DNA of 64,000 nt from Rhipicephalus microplus (lineage: Eukaryota; Arthropoda; Arachnida; Ixodida; Ixodidae): contig NC_134710.1 of the NCBI RefSeq assembly GCF_043290135.1, forward strand, positions 3,936,821 through 4,000,820. Direction: 5' to 3'. Made by a program: the position numbers and the translations under genes. Below are positions 24,293 to 36,180 of the stretch, piece by piece; the first letter of the stretch is position 1; every line of letters starts with the position of its first letter. Below the pieces are notes generated by a model. That model ran no database searches and had not been told where the DNA came from. It saw only the letters and a program-made list of their open reading frames with translations.

Positions 24293-24508
24293 CAATAATA
24301 TTAATCATAAGCCACGATATTATTATGACCAATGCCTTAGGGGAGGGCTCTGCTAATTTTTACCATTTGGTAGTGCACAGAAATAGCACAGGGGCCTTTA
24401 GCACTTTACCTTCGTCGGAATGAAACTGCCACTTCTAGGATCGCACCCACGACCTTCAGGTAAGCAGTCAAGTGCTGTAACCGCTACTCTATCGCAGCGA
24501 ATAGGCAT
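24293..24508 (-). mobile_element. tRNA-like SINE (third family), right-arm copy
   Basis: Mirror of 18160-18375, read on the minus strand. I saw no differences between the two. Confidence 0.65.
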
Positions 24509-25063
24509 AGTGACATTAAGCCCACGTGCTTTCGTTGTAAACCTTATCATAGCACCGCAGGGGGTAAAAATAATTATAAAGCCATCCACTATGGCGCATG
24601 ATTTCTTATAGTTTTTGAAAGTGAAACACCAGAATATAGTGTGCATAAATGTGTTCTTTAACAAAAGGTGAACAACAGTAAGAGGTGTGGCTCTGGACAG
24701 TGTGAGCTGGCAGCAGAGATTGCTGCACTAAACTTTGGAAGTATAATAAGAACGTCACAAAATCGGGATATTTTCACCATCAACTATAAAAAAAATACAA
24801 AGACGGCCCTACCTTGTTGGTATAATAAGTACACGTAGTTGACCACATGAAGCCGTATTGCTTATTGAAAGGCGGTCACCATAAATACACATTACCATTT
24901 TTATAAATCTCTAAAACAATAGACCTCGTTTTATCCATTGTAAAAGGAAAGCAATTGAAACTTGCGAAGACATTGAAAAAAAATGGCATAGGCGGTTGCA
25001 AAGGAGTGATATAAATTAATTTGTATTCTCTTTCTGTGCAGCAAAGGTCAAGTACACCATTGC

Positions 25064-25067
<4 letters not shown>

Positions 25068-25151
<84 letters not shown>
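25068..25151 (-). repeat. (TA)n tract, about 84 bp (right arm)
   Basis: Counterpart of 17460-17600, shorter by 56 bp. Confidence 0.97.
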
Positions 25152-25152
<1 letters not shown>

Positions 25153-25267
25153 TGTCGCGAGAGGAAACGACAAAAGCGGTCGAGCCGTAGCGAACGGTTG
25201 TTTACTTTCAATCTCAGCAGCCCACCACTTCTGCCCCCTCAGTCTCGACTGCCACTAGCGCGTGACA
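25153..25267 (-). repeat. 115-bp 3' LTR of the right-arm gypsy element
   Basis: Same sequence as 17345-17459 on the opposite strand. It is the 3' LTR of the element whose 5' LTR remnant lies at 32331-32447. Confidence 0.8.
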
Positions 25268-25451
25268 TTACCCTCTCCCCACGAAAAAGATGTGCTTCAG
25301 CTCCATACCATACTATGGAACAAAAATGAAAGCTGAGCCGAGAAAGTTAGTGACCACTTGATTAGTAAAGGACAAAATAAAAAGAAAACAAAAGGAGACA
25401 CAATGGGCTTGACTGCAAGCGCGGTGCCACAAAGTTTGTAGCTCATAGTCA

Positions 25452-28400
25452 GCGCGAATAGCAGGTTTTCATTCTGGTGACGTGAACTACATCAGAAGGA
25501 CGTGGTGGACAGGAATGCAGAGATGTCTCCGCTGGCAAAACTTCATAGTTCTCTTCGCCAATGCAATGCAGAACGCGGTAGGGTGCAAAATACCAGCACA
25601 ATTTTTATGAGCGGCCGCATCGTCGTAAAGACATCCAAATTGAGACTAAGTAACCCGTCTTGTAGGCCACTGCTCTGGGATGGATGTTGTATTGGCGTGC
25701 ATTTCGGTCTTGACGAGACAAAATGCATTGCCGCGGAAGATTTCGTGCTGCATCAGCGCACTGAACGAAGGCGTTTGTATCCGGGGAGGTGGTGGCAGAC
25801 GGAGTCGGCAGGAGCAATACGTCAAGCATCGTGGTGACATCGCGGCCGTAAACGAGTCTGAAAGGTGCAAATCTGGTGGTTTCCTGTAGAGCTGTGTTGT
25901 AGGCAAATGTTACGAATGTGAGGACTGCGTCCAAATTCTGGTGATCCGAGGCTACATACATCGAAACCATGTTTGCGAACTTTTTGTTGAGGCGCTCGGT
26001 TAACCCACTGATCTGCGGGTGGTATGCTGTTGCTGTCAGTGTGTGGTACGACTTTGCTGCAAGATATCACGGAGCAACTGCGCCGTGAAGGCTGTACCGT
26101 GATCTGTGATGACAACTGCTGGGGCACATGGTGGAGAGCGATGTTTTTGACGAAGATGTTGGCCATATCAAAAGCAGTAGCTCGCGGAACGGCTTGGGTT
26201 TTGCAGAATATAGTCCAATAGTCTGCAGCGACAATTCAGCGGTTGTTAGCTATAGACTTAAGAAATGGCCCGAGTAAATCTATGCCGACCTGTTAAAAAG
26301 GAGCGTGCGGAGGTTTGACAGGCTGGAGGAGACCGGCTGGTTTTTTAGGGGGAACTTTGTGGCGTTAGCAAGCAGTACAAGTTTTGACGTACTGCTTCAC
26401 GGTTTTTGCGAGTTTCCGCCAATAGTAGTTATGTTTAATCCTCGCCAAGGTGCGTGTGAAGCCAAGATGCCCGGACGATGGCTCGCCGTGGCACGCACGT
26501 AAAACGTCGTCGCGGAGAGGAGCAGGAACTACTAGCAGGTAAACGGTTTGCGTGGGATGAAATTTGCGCTTGTAGAGGACGTCGTCACGTAGACAGAAAG
26601 ATGACAAGTCACGAGAAAAATGACGGGAAGGTTGTGGGCGACGTCTTTCGAGGTATTCGATTAGTGGTTGCAGTTCTGGGTTTCGGCGTTAGTGTTGGGC
26701 CTCATTGAAAGATGCTAGAGTTGAAATAAAACCGCAGTCTTTGTCAGAATCTTTTCGAGTGGCTTCGACGGGGGCACGGGAAAGGCAGTCGGTGTCGGCG
26801 TGTTTCTGGCCAGACCGGTACATGATTGTCCAGTCAAATTCCTGCAACCGAAGGCTTCATTTCGCAAGACGACCCGAAGGATCCTTTCATTTCGCCAACC
26901 AGACGAGAGAGTGATGATCACTGACGATTCCGAAGGGTCGTCCGTACAAATATGGCCAAAACTTTGTAATAGCTAATATTACGGCCAGGCATTCCTTTTC
27001 AATTGTTGAATAGTTCTCGGCAGAAGACAATGCAAGGCTAGCATAGGCGATAACGCGTTCGACGTCATCTTGAAATTGCACGAGAATGGCTCCGAGACCA
27101 AGGTTGCTAGCATCAGTGTACACTTCTGTATCTGCTTCTGTGTCAAGGTGACCAAGGATCGGTGGGTTCTGAAGAAGTTGCTGATGCTCACGGAAAGCTT
27201 CAGAATGTGCGGAGCCCTGGGTAAAAGCAACATCGTCCTCGATCAGTTGTTGCAAAGCTTTCGCGATTTTAGAAAAATTTGGCACAAAACGGCGGTAATA
27301 CGCACAAATTCTTAGGAATCGGCGCACATCTTGCTTAGTCTTCGGCATCGGGAACAAAGCAACTGCCGTGGCTTTTTCGGGGTCAGGACGCACACGTCTA
27401 CGGCTCACAATATGACCCAAGAATTTTAGCTCCTCGTACACAAAGTGACACTTTTCCGGCTTCAGGGATAGAATGGCAGCACGGATGACCTGAAGTACAC
27501 CCGGAAGCTGCTTGGTGTGCTCTTCAAACGTCGTGGAAAAAACAACTACGTCGTCTAAGTATACTAAAAACGAATGCCACTTCAGGTCAACTAACGCTGT
27601 GTCCATAATTCGTTGGAACGTAGCTGGAGCGGAACATGACCCAAAAGAGAGAACCTTAAATTTGTAAAGGCCGTCAGGGGTTATAAATGCCGTGTTTTCC
27701 CGGTCTCGTTCGTCAACTTCAATTTACCAGTACCCGCCACGAAGATTCATCGATGAAAAGTAGTGGGCATGTCGCAGGCGTTTTAAAGAGTCATCGATTT
27801 GGGGAAGGGGATAAACGTCTTTCTTCGTAATAGAGTTCAATTTACGGTAATCCACACAGAATCAGAGCGTACCATCTTCCTACTTTACTAGTACAACAGG
27901 TGACGACCACGGACTGGTTGAAGGTTGAATTACGTGGTTATCGAGCATTTGTTTGACTCGATGACGAATAGCATCCTGTTCTTTTTATGATACGTGGTAT
28001 AAGCGTGTTGACGCACCGGTTAGACGGTTGGCTCAGTGATAATTATGTGTTTCATTAGCGGAGTCTGCCGGACATTCAATGTAGTGGCGAAACATGTAGT
28101 GGCTAAAAGAGGACAGCAAGCTGAGTAGTCTTTGCCGCTTGTGTTGCTTGAACTGTTAAATAACGTTGTCGTGGTTTTTAAAGGCTACATTACAGCTTAG
28201 ATCTGTAAATTGTGTCCTAATCGAAGCACAGGTGCTCAAATCGTCGAGGGTTTCTCAGAGAGCTATGGTTTTGCGCCTTGCCTAATGCTTGTATTCACCA
28301 TTGAAGTTGGTCACTAAGACCGCAGTCCGCCCATTACGGAGCTTTACGATACCACGAGCTATGGCGGCCTCTCGAACTATAGCAAGGCGACGTTACTTTC

Positions 28401-28565
28401 GGCGATGCCTGTGCCCGCTTGTTCCTGCGGGCCTAAACAAAGATGAAGACGCTGCTACGAGGCGGCAACGTTACACAGTCGTCGAAAACGCGTAACACCA
28501 CTCGCAGATGTTCGCCCACGTCATCCGAATCAGTATGAACCCAGTTAGAGAAGGTTACGAACAAA
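25452..28565 (-). pseudogene. Ty3/gypsy pol remnant in the right arm
   Basis: Same domain order and same lesions as 14046-17160. The open RT-RNase H part is 26887-27606 with YLDD near 27555-27544. The integrase zinc module is 26365-26607 and the broken integrase core lies between 25500 and 26300. Here it is joined in frame order to protease on its 5' side. Confidence 0.92.
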
Positions 28566-28868
28566 TCTCGCTGATTAATGACCACTCTATACTCCTGAAG
28601 CAAATCCATACCCAATATAACTGGTCGGGGACAATTGGGTAGCACAAGGAAAGATGCGACGAAGGCTGACGCACAGATTTCAAGTCTTGCGGTGCACCTG
28701 CCGTTTGGTAACAAGAGGTGTCCTCCAGCGGTGATCAGTTGTGGGCCGTGCCACGTTCTCAGCACCTTGTGTAGCTCGGTGGCTAAAGCAGCACTCATTA
28801 GCGTGTAATCAGCTTCTGTATTGACTAGTGCGGTTACTGGATTATAGTCAATGGAAACGGTTACTTTA
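28433..28868 (-). pseudogene. Gypsy aspartic protease with a lost active site
   Basis: The minus-strand frame begins VTVSIDYNPVTALVNTEAD. Family members carry a DTGAD-type catalytic motif at this place. Here it reads NTEAD, so both the catalytic Asp and the following Gly are replaced. The rest of the fold is recognisable: LITAGGHLLLPNGR, VLPNCPRPVILGMDLLQEY (the 'ILGMDFL' strand) and a linker ending DDCVTLPPRSS. The retroelement protease matures Gag and Pol; this one should be inactive. It is cut on its 5' side by the insertion starting near 28871. Confidence 0.85.
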
Positions 28869-28870
28869 TT

Positions 28871-30822
28871 AAAAATCCGGGGTTGGTGGATGCGATGCTG
28901 GTATTGTTGGTCAATGTGATGGAAATAGTACTGAATATAGTGGAAATATGGTGGAAATGATAGTTGATATGGTGGAAGCTGTAGTGGTCATGATGGCTGA
29001 TGACGGTGAGAGTGAAAAAAATAGTGGCAGATGGTGGTGGTGATCGCAAGCCGATGGTGGCGACGGTAAAAAATGTCGGCTGATAGTGGCAATTCAAAAC
29101 GTGTTTGGTGGGTGGCTTGGTTATCAAGATGGATGACGGTGGTATGACGGAAGCTTTGTGGATGATGGTGGCATGATGAAAAAGCAGATGACAGTATGTA
29201 AAATCACTCAATTATTCGTAGTGTTTTACTCGGAAATGCGCAGCGAAATATCTTTACGGTCGAAAGGAACCAACTTCGCTCATTGCGCTTGCTAACACGT
29301 CTTTTTTCCTGTTGTGTCACCAACGTTTCAATTTTCGTGGAGCGTAGAATGTGGCCGTAAATGTTTGCATTTCGTGCACGTATACATCAGTTTGACATGC
29401 GCGATGTGGTGCTTTGTTGTGATGTTTAAAAGACTACAGGTGTCGCTGTGAACAGCGGCAGTAAATGTGTTACATCGCCGCGCAGTTGTTGATAAATAAA
29501 TTAGCCCTAGTTCACAATTACCCCTTTCAACGGTACACCAGAATACAGCGGTCGCTTCATGTCGCCAAGCTAGAAACGCAACTCTGGCAATATTGCAGAC
29601 CCAATTATTTGAGCCCTACTATTAAGTTAAAGTGCGTGCGACGCTAAATTGCATAAACTTCTACTTTCGACATACTTCGGGACGAGTCCCAGCAAGATTG
29701 AGTTTCGCACTCTGTTCTACCACCATGATTTTCTCCAAAGGTTAGGCCGAACAACCGAGGTCATACAAGTCTTATCAGCGCTTCTGGGCTTCAGAATGCA
29801 CAATTATGATGAGTAAGAACCACAATACAGCACATCCGTGGCATCATTTAACCTAAATTATGCATTTTTGTAGTGTACAGTGTCCGCAGAAGAAGCGACA
29901 AACATCGCTTTGACGCGATGCCAGCAGCGTACGCCTCCCGTCATCGACAGCCGCTGGCATTCGCCGGCACTTCTCTGGCTTTCACGCGAGAACACAGACT
30001 TGTCCTATCGTATGCCTAATGAATCAATACAATAGCATAATGTTCCCGGCGCCGAGCATTCGTTTTGGCCAAGCTGTTATGTTTGCTGCTAAGGATAGAG
30101 TTACAGCACTGTGCTGGCACGAATGCGCTGTACGTTGCGCGAAAAACATCGCAATACTCAATCACTTCTGTGGGCGTGTCTATCAAATGAGCCTAGAGGC
30201 GTCATAAAGCCTGAGCAGATGTCGCCCTTTAGTACGAGCGAAAAACGAATAATAATCTTGACAGTAACCACCAGTAAACTGTACCTGGTCCTCAGTCTAC
30301 TTGGTTTTTTTTTTCTTGCGGTTGTGAATTGTAACAAAAACATAGTGCTGCTGCCATTATCACAGTAGAAATCGGTTTGGACAGAAGTTGGCTGTGTTTA
30401 ATGAATGTGCCAGTTTGAATATGATATGCAAATTCCGTCTATCTGGAGTGAGCAACAAACAAAAGTTAAGTTGAATGGTCAAATCGAATGTTCACTTGCG
30501 ACTTAACAACAGACTTCCCACAAATTCGCATGACGCAGTGGTTAGCGTGTTCAGATAAAGATCCTAAGGTTGCACGTTCGAATTGTCGTCGTCACGTTTT
30601 TTATGGGTAATTTTTGCATTGTTTTGTATACACTTGTTCTTTTACTGTTTTTTATTGGCAGCTCGTTAAGGTAGGTGGTTCTGACGCCGCTTCGCGCTCT
30701 AGCAATACGACACTCCACAATCCACCATATGCCACCAATATTTCCAGCACCATATTACACCAAAAGGATGGGTGGTAGCACCCACCATTCCTATAGTGGA
30801 TTTTTTTCACTAGGGTACAGCA
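28871..30822. mobile_element. About 1.95-kb insertion inside the gypsy element, GGTGG-repeat-bounded
   Basis: It separates Gag (30823-32330) from protease (to 28868). Both edges, read inward, show (A)AAAATCC followed shortly by GGTGG. Both subterminal zones are rich in (A)TGGTGGAAAT-type words: 28880-29180 on the plus strand, 30700-30800 on the minus strand. That resembles a non-autonomous DNA transposon with inverted subterminal repeats. I see no transposase and no certain target duplication. The middle (29200-30500) holds only short frames. One SINE lies inside. Confidence 0.5.
30528..30660 (+). mobile_element. tRNA-like SINE remnant
   Basis: GACGCAGTGGTTAGCGTGTTC (A-box region) and GGTTGCACGTTCGAATTG (B-box region) are correctly spaced. 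A T-rich tail follows. The stem pairing GACG/CGTC is partly preserved, but the sequence is too diverged for a functional tRNA. Confidence 0.5.
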
Positions 30823-32330
30823 GCAGAAGTTGTTTTAGCGGTTACTGAAGAAGGCGTCAGCGGTACGTCATTGGGGATGGCATCGGAGGATATTTGTCAG
30901 TTCGCGTAGAAGAAGACTCATCCCCAGAGGTCGCCAATCTCAGTTTCCCCGGCGTGGACTTGAGCCACTGACACCAGTGGGCTCAAAGGCTGGTCGGACG
31001 TGGTTTGGCGATGTGGGCCAACGGGGTGATGGTGATCGTGACTGTCGTCACTGACGGCCAGGAGGAAGATGACTACTTCCTAACTACTGTCCGATTTTGT
31101 ACGGACGCTCACCATAGCGTAGACAACGGGAATCCGGGTGGAATCCACGCAGGCTTATTCTTACGTAGTAGCAGTCGAGGTACATGTGTCCGGCTTCACC
31201 ACCGTGATAGCACAAAGGTCGATTGTCAAGTGCGCGCCATACAATGGACTTCAGTGGTCCAGGGCGATATTCGGTCTGCAAAGCTAAATGGTGAATTGAA
31301 CTTGGGAAGTGTCGAGAAGTATCAGCAGGTGGATGCGAGAAACGTGCCGTCGAAGGTGTAGAGACTCGCAGGGCATCCCCGTAGGATAGAGTGGGAGGTT
31401 CGGCCCGGGATCGTGGTGATGAGGGAATGATTTGTTTGATTTCATCCCGAATGAGGTCGGTGACAGCTGTGACGCTTGGAGGTACCGCTGTATGACACTT
31501 CTGAAGTTATTCTCGGACAACCTCCCGCATAAGCTATGTAAGCGTATCCCTGTCATAAGGCTCAGGCACACGTAAGCACGCAGCGGAGAGGGCAGTCTGT
31601 CACTCGTACTCGGATAACCGCTGCCGAAGCGTGCGCTGCGTTATTGTCGCCTCACGGACGAACTTAGACACCGCTGGTGGGTTGCGCAGAAGGCCCGCGC
31701 TGGTTTTTTTACGCCGCACATTAACAGTCGTACTTTCTTGGCGTCTGGCATTTGCGTGTCGGCTCGTCGGTAAAGCCGTGACATTTCTTCTACGAACATG
31801 GTGACACTCTCGTTCGGCATTTGAAATCGTGTAGACACTGCCTGCTCAGCTCTTTTTTTCCGCTCGTGGTTGCTGAAGGCCTCACGAAGTAGCCGATGGA
31901 ACTGCGGCCAACTTGTGAAGGAAGCCTCATGGTTCTCGTACCACGCTTTTGCCGCATCAAGAAGGGAGATGTAGACGTTTTTCAACTTAAGATGATTGTC
32001 CCAGTCATTGATGGCAGCCACCTGTTCGAAGTGGTTCAACCAGTCTTTCACATCTTCACCGGGATCATTGTAGAAAGGATTAGGCATGCGAGGCGTGTTG
32101 ACGGTGCATGGTACGGTAGCGCATGGGACATCGACGTGCTCAGTCTGGGTTGCGGTCGTGGAAAACATTTTCCTCGCAGAACTTACCAGGGGACCGTACT
32201 GGGGTGATAGACCTTGGAGGCGACGGCTGCTTCGATGGACTTCAGCAGAACTTGGTGTAGAGGCGTCGGTAGTTTGAGGTCGAGGACCAGCAGGCGTAGG
32301 GCGTTGCAGTACCCAGCACCTCCACCAGTT
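30823..32330 (-). pseudogene. Ty3/gypsy Gag (capsid domain and zinc knuckle), degenerate
   Basis: The minus-strand frame 32351-31641 contains a retrotransposon Gag domain: FYNDPGEDVKDWLNHFEQVA, then NVYISLLDAAKAWYENHEAS and LLREAFSNHERKKRAEQAV, with ETVxMFVEEM-like SVTMFVEEMSRLYRRAD. The open frame reads in from the LTR without a clear ATG; MFSTTATQTE is one possible start. Frameshifts follow. Near 31210 a nucleic-acid-binding zinc knuckle reads CYHGGEAGHMYLDC, where Gly replaces the second Cys of the CCHC set. Gag would form the particle and bind RNA; this copy cannot do so normally. Confidence 0.85.
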
Positions 32331-32447
32331 CGTCGCGAGAGGAAACGACAAAAGGGGCCGAGGTATAGCGAACGGTTGTTTACTTTCAATCTCAGCAGCC
32401 CACTACTTCTTCCTCAGCCTCGATACTACCTCGGAGGTGGAGAACTT
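32331..32447 (-). repeat. 5' LTR remnant of the right gypsy element, plus PBS
   Basis: On the minus strand GGGCTGCTGAGATTGAAAGT and TTTTGTCGTTTCCTCTCGCG match the 115-bp 3' LTR. The first half has diverged. It is followed by ACTGGTGGAGGTGCTGGGTA (32330-32311), the primer-binding site shared with 921-934. It differs clearly from the 3' LTR, so the element itself is old even though the duplication is young. Confidence 0.75.
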
Positions 32448-32459
32448 ATTCTTCCAACT

Positions 32460-32486
32460 TTTCAGCCGGAGGCTGGCTTTCATCAG
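32460..32486 (-). other. Hammerhead-like CTGATGA...GAAA core (possible Penelope terminal repeat)
   Basis: The minus strand reads CTGATGA, then AGCC (loop) GGCT as a short stem, then GAAA. This order is the catalytic core of a hammerhead ribozyme, which Penelope-like elements are known to carry in their terminal repeats. Stems I and III and the cleavage site were not resolved. It abuts the gypsy LTR. Confidence 0.3.
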
Positions 32487-32489
32487 GGG

Positions 32490-35329
32490 AAAAATTTTTT
32501 CCAACGAAAAGCTTTCTTTCTAAGGAAGGCTGGTCCCATGAGTAAGACTCGTAAAAAATAAAGCTTTTGTTCTGCGCATCCTCTACCTCATAGTATGTAT
32601 GTATGAATTTATAGATATGTACGAATTTTTAGTTAGTCAACAATATATATATCACAGCTTATACTTGATCTCCGAATATTGTATCATCATACTTAGCTTT
32701 AAACTTTGCACGGTGCTTTCTCTCTATTGTAAGAACAACAAAAGACCAACGGACATTTGTCTCAATAACCAACATGCCTGACTTACTAACGTTATGAGCT
32801 CTCTCTGCAACTGAAATATCGAAAATATTGAGCTAAAAACCACTCTTGTTTGTATGCCTAATTACAGCTCACATAAGCCACTGTAATCAGATCTCAACAT
32901 TCATGTGTTGAGATGCTGAATATGCTGTCCAATTATGCCAGCAACAATGTAATTGGTCATTGAGAGATTTGCTTAAAGAAATAAAGTGATGCAGAAAGAA
33001 TCATACCAAGCAAAATTTGGTAGCTTGTTGTCTTCTCAAGTGCAACTACCCTTTGGCACTTAGCCAAGTGTAATTTGTAGCCACATTATCCGAAAGCATG
33101 TCTCTTCACTTTTTGACCGTGTCTGGCAAACTAATCTCACAAAAATTATTTTAACATGTTTTCTGTAAAAGCAACTGAACACAACACTAGCAGAGAGGGG
33201 TGACATGATTGCACATAAATTGATGCACCAAAAAATTGACACAAATGCATTTTAGAGCTAAAACTTTTGAATGACTTAAATCGACTCCTCCAACCTATTG
33301 AACTTGCAAAAAGTGATAGTAAAACTTTTTATTTGTTTTTTTTCAGTCTTCTGCGCACCATTCTCAGCAGCAGTCATAAAAGCATTGAAATAAACGCTTG
33401 TTAATTTGGCTGTCACGGTAGCAGCAAACTTTTGTGAATTAAATGAATGTTGAATTACCGAAAGTACCGAGAACACAATAAACAACTCTATTACAACATT
33501 GCGTTTTCATTTCTTCAATAAACACATATGTCCAGTGCTTACTTGGCGCAAGAGCAATGTAAAAGTTGCCATTTTCGTTATTCGCAACATTAATCACGTG
33601 GATATGGCTGAAGACCGCTGTCTTCAGCCAAAACGTGGTCTAATCTTCATTACCACAAGCGCTTGGCACTATTTGTTGCCACAAAAATGGCAGCACACGC
33701 GCTATTTGTCCAGATAACTTCTTTGCAACAGCAGAGAGCACTTACTACTTGACAACAGCTGAAGAAGCGCCTGTGGAGAGACGCGATATCACGAGGCTGG
33801 CTGCGACACGTTCTCTAGCGTGGCACCGAAACGAACGGCCCACGAAACCAGCAGGTATCCCACTTTGGTGCATCGTAAATACCTTACCGCAAGTGAGAAG
33901 ACTATGACCTTACCTCTGTGTCTGGTCGGAGGCCTTCCAGGGTTCTTGACGTTCATATATTATCGCTGTACAGAGGCTGAACAACAGAGCTCAGGCCACC
34001 AGGGAGGTAGGAAGCGCGCACGTCACGTGTCATTCGCTCGCACACATGAGAATTAAAGGCGAAACAACACAACTATGGTGAATTATTCTACTAAGATTTA
34101 GTAAATGTGAAGTCTGTATGTTACGTTTAGCAACGAAAATTTGATGAGTATATTACAGAAAGTATTATTTATTTTTTCGATTGTTTCAGATTTTCAAAGA
34201 TTTAGGAAATGGCGTGGTGTTCGAAAAAACAAAGTTGATCAAAATTTCTGTCACTCACTAACGCACACAGCTTTCCGGCTTTGAAAACATGAAATCTCAA
34301 TTGAATACATAACCTATATGCTGAAAGTATACTTCGACGTCATTCTTTAATTGCTACGATGTGTACATTATTCATTTTTTACTTCACTTAATGATCATTC
34401 ACGAGCGAAGAAAAATTTTGCTAGTTTCATTTTGTGTGCGATGGGCGTGAAGTCGCACTCAACATTAGCAAAGCAGGTTGAATACACAGAATGTGTACGG
34501 AACTACGTTTTTTTGTGGTCGTCCGAGACTGGGTATTTTTAGGATATCTCTTGCGGAACATATTTATTTCAAACCGTAATGGATGTCCATTTGCTATCTC
34601 TCACAGGTTCATTAATGTCCGCGGATGTTCGGAGTTGTTTTGGATGTCCGACGGATATTGTGTTTTCATTGGGTTCGCTTTCAGACGTCCTCTCCATCAC
34701 AGATAAACGAGCCGGAGGAGTGTGCACTGGCTAGGTGCTCGAACGTTGCCAGTGGTGGAGAGGGTGAAACGAGAGAGAGGTCACGAGCGGTGAGCGCGTA
34801 GCATGCGAGGTAGAGTAACGTCACCACACACTGCGAGGGAAGGCGTGACCTACTCGGCACCGCCCTAACACCTGTGGCGAGGGGAGCACAGGGTGGTGCG
34901 TTGGCATTCAGACACGGACGGACAGCGTTACACAAAGAGCTACTTCACATCTTAATACTGCTGCGCTCGAGACACACCCATCATCCACGTGTTTGATCTA
35001 AAATGGCTGTCTTATTCTGCTACCACTTTATTTAGTGAAATTCTAGATACTTTCTGTTCTTTCATGGTTGAATGCAAGAAGAGCAGCACTGCACATCTGG
35101 TAACAAATGCGTACGTGTCTCCTTCTCGATTACACTGCCCACCATCGAAAAGCTAGGTCGCACGGAAACAAATACCTTACATTATGAAAAGCCCGGAAGA
35201 CAGAAAAACTTCAGTAAACGCACAGCTACACAAACAGTGCATGACGCAGGGAGGCAGCACTTGCCATCGTATCCGACTTTACACGGTTTGCAGCTGGGAG
35301 AATTTGTCCAGACCACAGCCGTCTAAGAT
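32490..35329. other. Intergenic, no gene recognised
   Basis: Mostly AT-rich with short frames. 34690-34940 is GC-rich with an 84-codon minus-strand frame of no recognisable family. I found nothing else that I can support. Confidence 0.45.
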
Positions 35330-35720
35330 CCGGGGGAGGAGATGAGCAAAGGAGCCGGATCTGATATCAAGAACGTTTATTTACCATATTTACATGATGA
35401 AGGTAGCGTAATCCTACATAAATGAAGGTAGCATTTTTGAGTGTCTCGGCATTCGCGTTTTATAGCCTGGCTCTTCCCAAAATGATCTGCAGGGATGAAG
35501 AGTTGAGTCCAGGGCAGTCAAATGTAGAAGCAGTTTTCATCTCCACCCCCGAAATGGGATGGCGAACACCTCCTCCTTCCCAACCCAGTAAAGAGGAAAT
35601 AGGCATGCCCAGTTCGTCCCATGGGGAGGGAGAAGAACAATACCAGACACAATGCGATTATACGGCACGATACAGCACAGTGCAATGACGTGGTGTTCCA
35701 CGTGCAGTGTTGACTCATTC
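35330..35720 (-). promoter_or_regulatory. LTR-like promoter/polyadenylation segment
   Basis: On the minus strand a CTATAAAACG box (near 35464-35455) lies about 80 bp upstream of AATAAACG (near 35380). TATA and poly-A signals this close are typical of a U3-R-U5 LTR. No flanking internal region, PBS or second copy was found here, so it could be a solo LTR or chance. Confidence 0.25.
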
Positions 35721-35729
35721 GATGTGGCT

Positions 35730-36180
35730 GTAGTACTGAGGAGGTAGCGGCGTGTAGGACATGAAGATGTTAAGGCACCAAGGAACGTGGGAAACGTCCC
35801 TGAAGACGTATCCTAGACACTTGGCTTCTTTTTCCACTGCACCTTGATGAACAAAGCAGTGCAGAGGTGACCACATTTTCTCAGCAGCTCTGACTGCAAA
35901 CATCTCTTGCTAGGAAATCAGTCCATTGGGCGTGTCCAAAGAGATTTTGACGAGGGAAGCCGCTAGCCTTGAAGAACTCACAGTAGGACTGTCGTGCTCT
36001 AGCCGCTTCTGGACACCCTGGGAAGCATCGCAAAGGTGGAAGAAAGCAGTCCCACGTGTACAAGTTGCACCAAGGCATAGAGTCCGATCATAACAGCCTG
36101 TCCGCCACCAAAAAAAAAAAGGACTTGCAAAGGGGTAGCCCAACATTGCACATTGAAGAGGCCGACTTGGCAGCGCAGTG
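35730..36180. repeat. Dispersed repeat also present at 54630-54800
   Basis: GAAGAACTC(A/G)CAGTA, CGCTTCT(G/A)GACACC and GAAGC(A/G)T(C/T)GCAAAG occur in the same order and spacing at 35971-36040 and 54647-54710. An (A)11-12 run follows each copy near 36110 and 54808. The minus strand has frames of up to 78 codons, but I could not name a protein. Confidence 0.55.

Larger units (their letters stand above)
22768..28566 (-). repeat. Right (source) arm of the inverted duplication
   Basis: The reverse complement of 14046-19900. Here the gypsy element continues without a break past 28566 into protease (the frame passes smoothly from VVINQRD into LFVTFSNWVH). That identifies this arm as the original and the left arm as the copy. 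Confidence 0.95.

Noticed and set aside
35715..36146. Possible transposase or polymerase on the minus strand near 36 kb
   Set aside because: Frames are short and broken and I could not match any catalytic motif, so it is listed only as an unclassified dispersed repeat.
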